Shown here: piece by piece, positions 62,671 through 64,000 of the stretch
How positions within the stretch are numbered: the first letter of the stretch is position 1
Layout: every line of letters starts with the position of its first letter
NCBI GenBank assembly: GCA_965200835.1
Contig: OZ241390.1
Location: forward strand, 1,550,001-1,614,000
Source of the DNA: JAPPFW01 sp965200835
Lineage (GTDB): Bacteria > Actinomycetota > Acidimicrobiia > Spongiisociales > Spongiisociaceae
Length of the DNA stretch: 64,000 nt
Direction of reading: 5' to 3'
Translations under genes and position numbers: made by a program
The notes under the pieces: generated by a model
Database searches by the model: none
Seen by the model: the letters and a program-made list of their open reading frames with translations, nothing else
Told to the model about the DNA's origin: nothing

Positions 62671-63701
62671 GTGAAGCTTCACTCCCGGGCGCTCGACTGT
62701 CCCGCCGATCAAGGCCTAGACGCTATCCAGGATTGGTTCCACCGGCACGACCTGTCCGATGGATTGCCGGTAATGCCTCCCACGCCCGAGCGGGTAGCCG
62801 CCATGGTGGCTGGTAGCGGTCGCCAGGCGGGCGAGGAGATCGGGATCATCGATCCCAAGCGGGGAGTGGCGACGGTCGAGAAGTTGGCGATCAACGCGGT
62901 CATGGCCGGTTGCCTTCCGGCCTACATGCCGGTGATCGTGGCTGCCCTGTCGGCCATGTGCGAGCCGATCTTCAACCTGCACGCCATCCAATCCACCACC
63001 AATCCCGCCACTCCGTTGGTGGTGGTCAACGGGCCGGTCCGTCGCCGGCTCTCGATGAACACCGACCGGAACCTGCTGGGACCCGGCAACCGGGCAAATG
63101 CCACCATCGGTCGGGCCTTGCGGCTGGCCATGCGCAACCTGGGTGGGGCCTACATCGGAGTTGATCAAGCCACCCACGGAAGCCCCGCCAAGTACACCCT
63201 CGTGGTGCCTGAGGATGAGGAGTCCAGCCCATGGGAGCCGTTGCACGTGCAGCTGGGGTACCGGCCGGACGACTCCACCGTTTCGGTAGCGGGATCGAGT
63301 CGGTGATCAACTCTACCGCGGTGTGGTGGACACCCGACTCCCTGGCCAAGATGCTGGCGAAGACCCTGCGCTCCACTGCCACCAGCCAGTTCTTCTCCCG
63401 GGGGACCTTGACCCTGCTGATGAGCCCGGCCCATGCCGGGGTGTTCGCTCGGGCCGGGTGGAGCAAGCAACAACTGCGCGACCACCTGTGGGAGTTGGGA
63501 AAGGTACCACTGTCCGACTATCCGCCCGAAGGGAACATCCCCCAGGGTGATTGGACCGTGGACGGCGACCGGGTGCTGATCTGCGAAAGTCCCGATGACC
63601 TGCGGATAGTGGTGGGCGGTGGCACCGAGGGTAACGCCTCCCACTCGGTGTTCTTCTCGGGGTTCTGCCTCTCCAAGGGGGTCACACGGAGGGTGGTTTG
63701 A
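62671..63701 (+). CDS. Conserved UGSC-operon protein of unknown function, single-base frameshift
   Basis: A GTG start at 62671 opens a frame that runs to 63306 while homologous sequence continues in another frame to 63701. The join lies at GGG 63291-63293, where one missing G would restore VSVAG-IESVINSTAVWW. Restored, it has about 343 residues: LSDGLPVMPPTPERVAAMV, VMAGCLPAYMPVIVAALSAM, FNLHAIQSTTNPATPLVVVNGPV, LGPGNRANATIGRALRLAMRNLGG, SPWEPLHVQLGY. I know such a conserved protein from many bacteria but not a biochemical role for it. It lies 23 bases after the selenoprotein gene. A strict reading yields a truncated protein. Confidence 0.75.
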
Positions 63702-64000
63702 GCGAGCTGCTGGAGTATCTCCGCGCCGAGGTCGAACCACGGGTCGAAGGTTGGGAAGACTCCGGTCATGCGCCGCTCGAGGCCCTGTGGGGGGTGGGGA
63801 ACCGTTTCGATCTACTGGGGATGATGGTGCCCGCCGAGCGGGAGGGTGCTGCGAGACGGTGGACGGAGATCGTCGAGGTGGCCACCGACCTGGGGAGGGT
63901 GTACCGGCCTTTCGGTTTCCTGCTGACCAACGCCCTAATCGCTGGATATCTGGTTGATGTCACGGATGATCTCCAGTGGAAGAGGTTCGGGCTTCCGATT
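63698..64000 (+). CDS. Acyl-CoA dehydrogenase-like protein (3'-partial)
   Basis: A TTG at 63698 overlapping the previous stop (TTGA) opens a 101-codon frame running off the window. FDLLGMMVPAEREGAARRW, EVATDLGRVYRPFGFLLTNALIAGYLV fits the helical N-terminal domain of acyl-CoA dehydrogenases. The active-site base and FAD loop lie beyond the window, so the assignment is provisional. Placed after the AtuA/DUF4387/selenoprotein genes, it suggests a CoA-thioester oxidation step. Confidence 0.6.
   Translation, partial: MSELLEYLRAEVEPRVEGWEDSGHAPLEALWGVGNRFDLLGMMVPAEREGAARRWTEIVEVATDLGRVYRPFGFLLTNALIAGYLVDVTDDLQWKRFGLPI

Noticed and set aside
1..64000. CRISPR arrays, insertion sequences, integrases or prophage genes
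   Set aside because: No regularly spaced short direct repeats and no transposase, integrase or phage structural motifs were seen anywhere.

Overview
The window is high-GC DNA with densely packed genes, many four-base start/stop overlaps and frequent GTG/TTG starts. It has no insertion sequence, phage or CRISPR signature. Gene content (argC-argB-argD, a polyamine ABC cassette, LLM-class flavin enzymes, a PimB-like glycosyltransferase, an AtuA/DUF4387 operon with a TRAP transporter) fits an uncultured high-GC Gram-positive lineage, possibly an Acidimicrobiia-like actinobacterium. That placement is an inference; no rRNA or other marker gene is present.

Layout. 1-8 kb: carbohydrate genes (two MalF/MalG-type permeases, a Gfo/Idh/MocA oxidoreductase, GH1 and GH13 glycosidases) around a secreted 5'-nucleotidase carrying a LysM domain. 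8-14 kb: biosynthesis and repair genes on the minus strand (RibD-C reductase, Ogt, ArgD-ArgB-ArgC, a short SerA-like dehydrogenase). 14-22.7 kb: a plus-strand run of overlapping or abutting genes: a HipA-like kinase interrupted by one amber codon, a 1,697-residue DEDDh exonuclease-DinG helicase-RecQ helicase fusion, a NERD-like protein, an SF1 helicase and a DUF1801 protein. This is one of the two main candidates for an undescribed system. 23-38 kb: scattered catabolic enzymes (enolase superfamily, zinc alcohol dehydrogenase, two amidohydrolases, VOC, LLM), an AlbA_2 regulator, an Ldh_2 protein with an unexplained C-terminal domain, NAD(P)HX repair, and a glycosyltransferase. 38-45.5 kb: potABCD with a PuuB-like oxidase and a GNAT. 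46-48 kb: a phosphoribosyltransferase, a methyltransferase and a CAT-anticodon tRNA. 47.8-53.4 kb: two large surface-protein genes (LRR/Calx-beta-like/SLH and sulfatase/SLH), both broken by frameshifts and, in the first, a nonsense codon. 53.6-57.2 kb: a NifU-C-like small protein, an acyl-CoA synthetase and a 5'-truncated P450.

57-64 kb: a plus-strand operon with a TRAP transporter (a rearranged tandem-domain DctP, then DctQ and DctM), an AtuA-like protein, a DUF4387 protein, a UGSC-type protein with an in-frame TGA read here as selenocysteine and a plausible bacterial SECIS hairpin, a frameshifted conserved protein, and an acyl-CoA dehydrogenase running off the window. I read this as uptake and breakdown of an organic acid with a selenoprotein step, the second main candidate. 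Several genes are disrupted at homopolymers, so assembly error has to be separated from real decay. The two nonsense changes (consistent with CAG to TAG and TGG to TGA) are substitutions, which homopolymer length errors would not produce.
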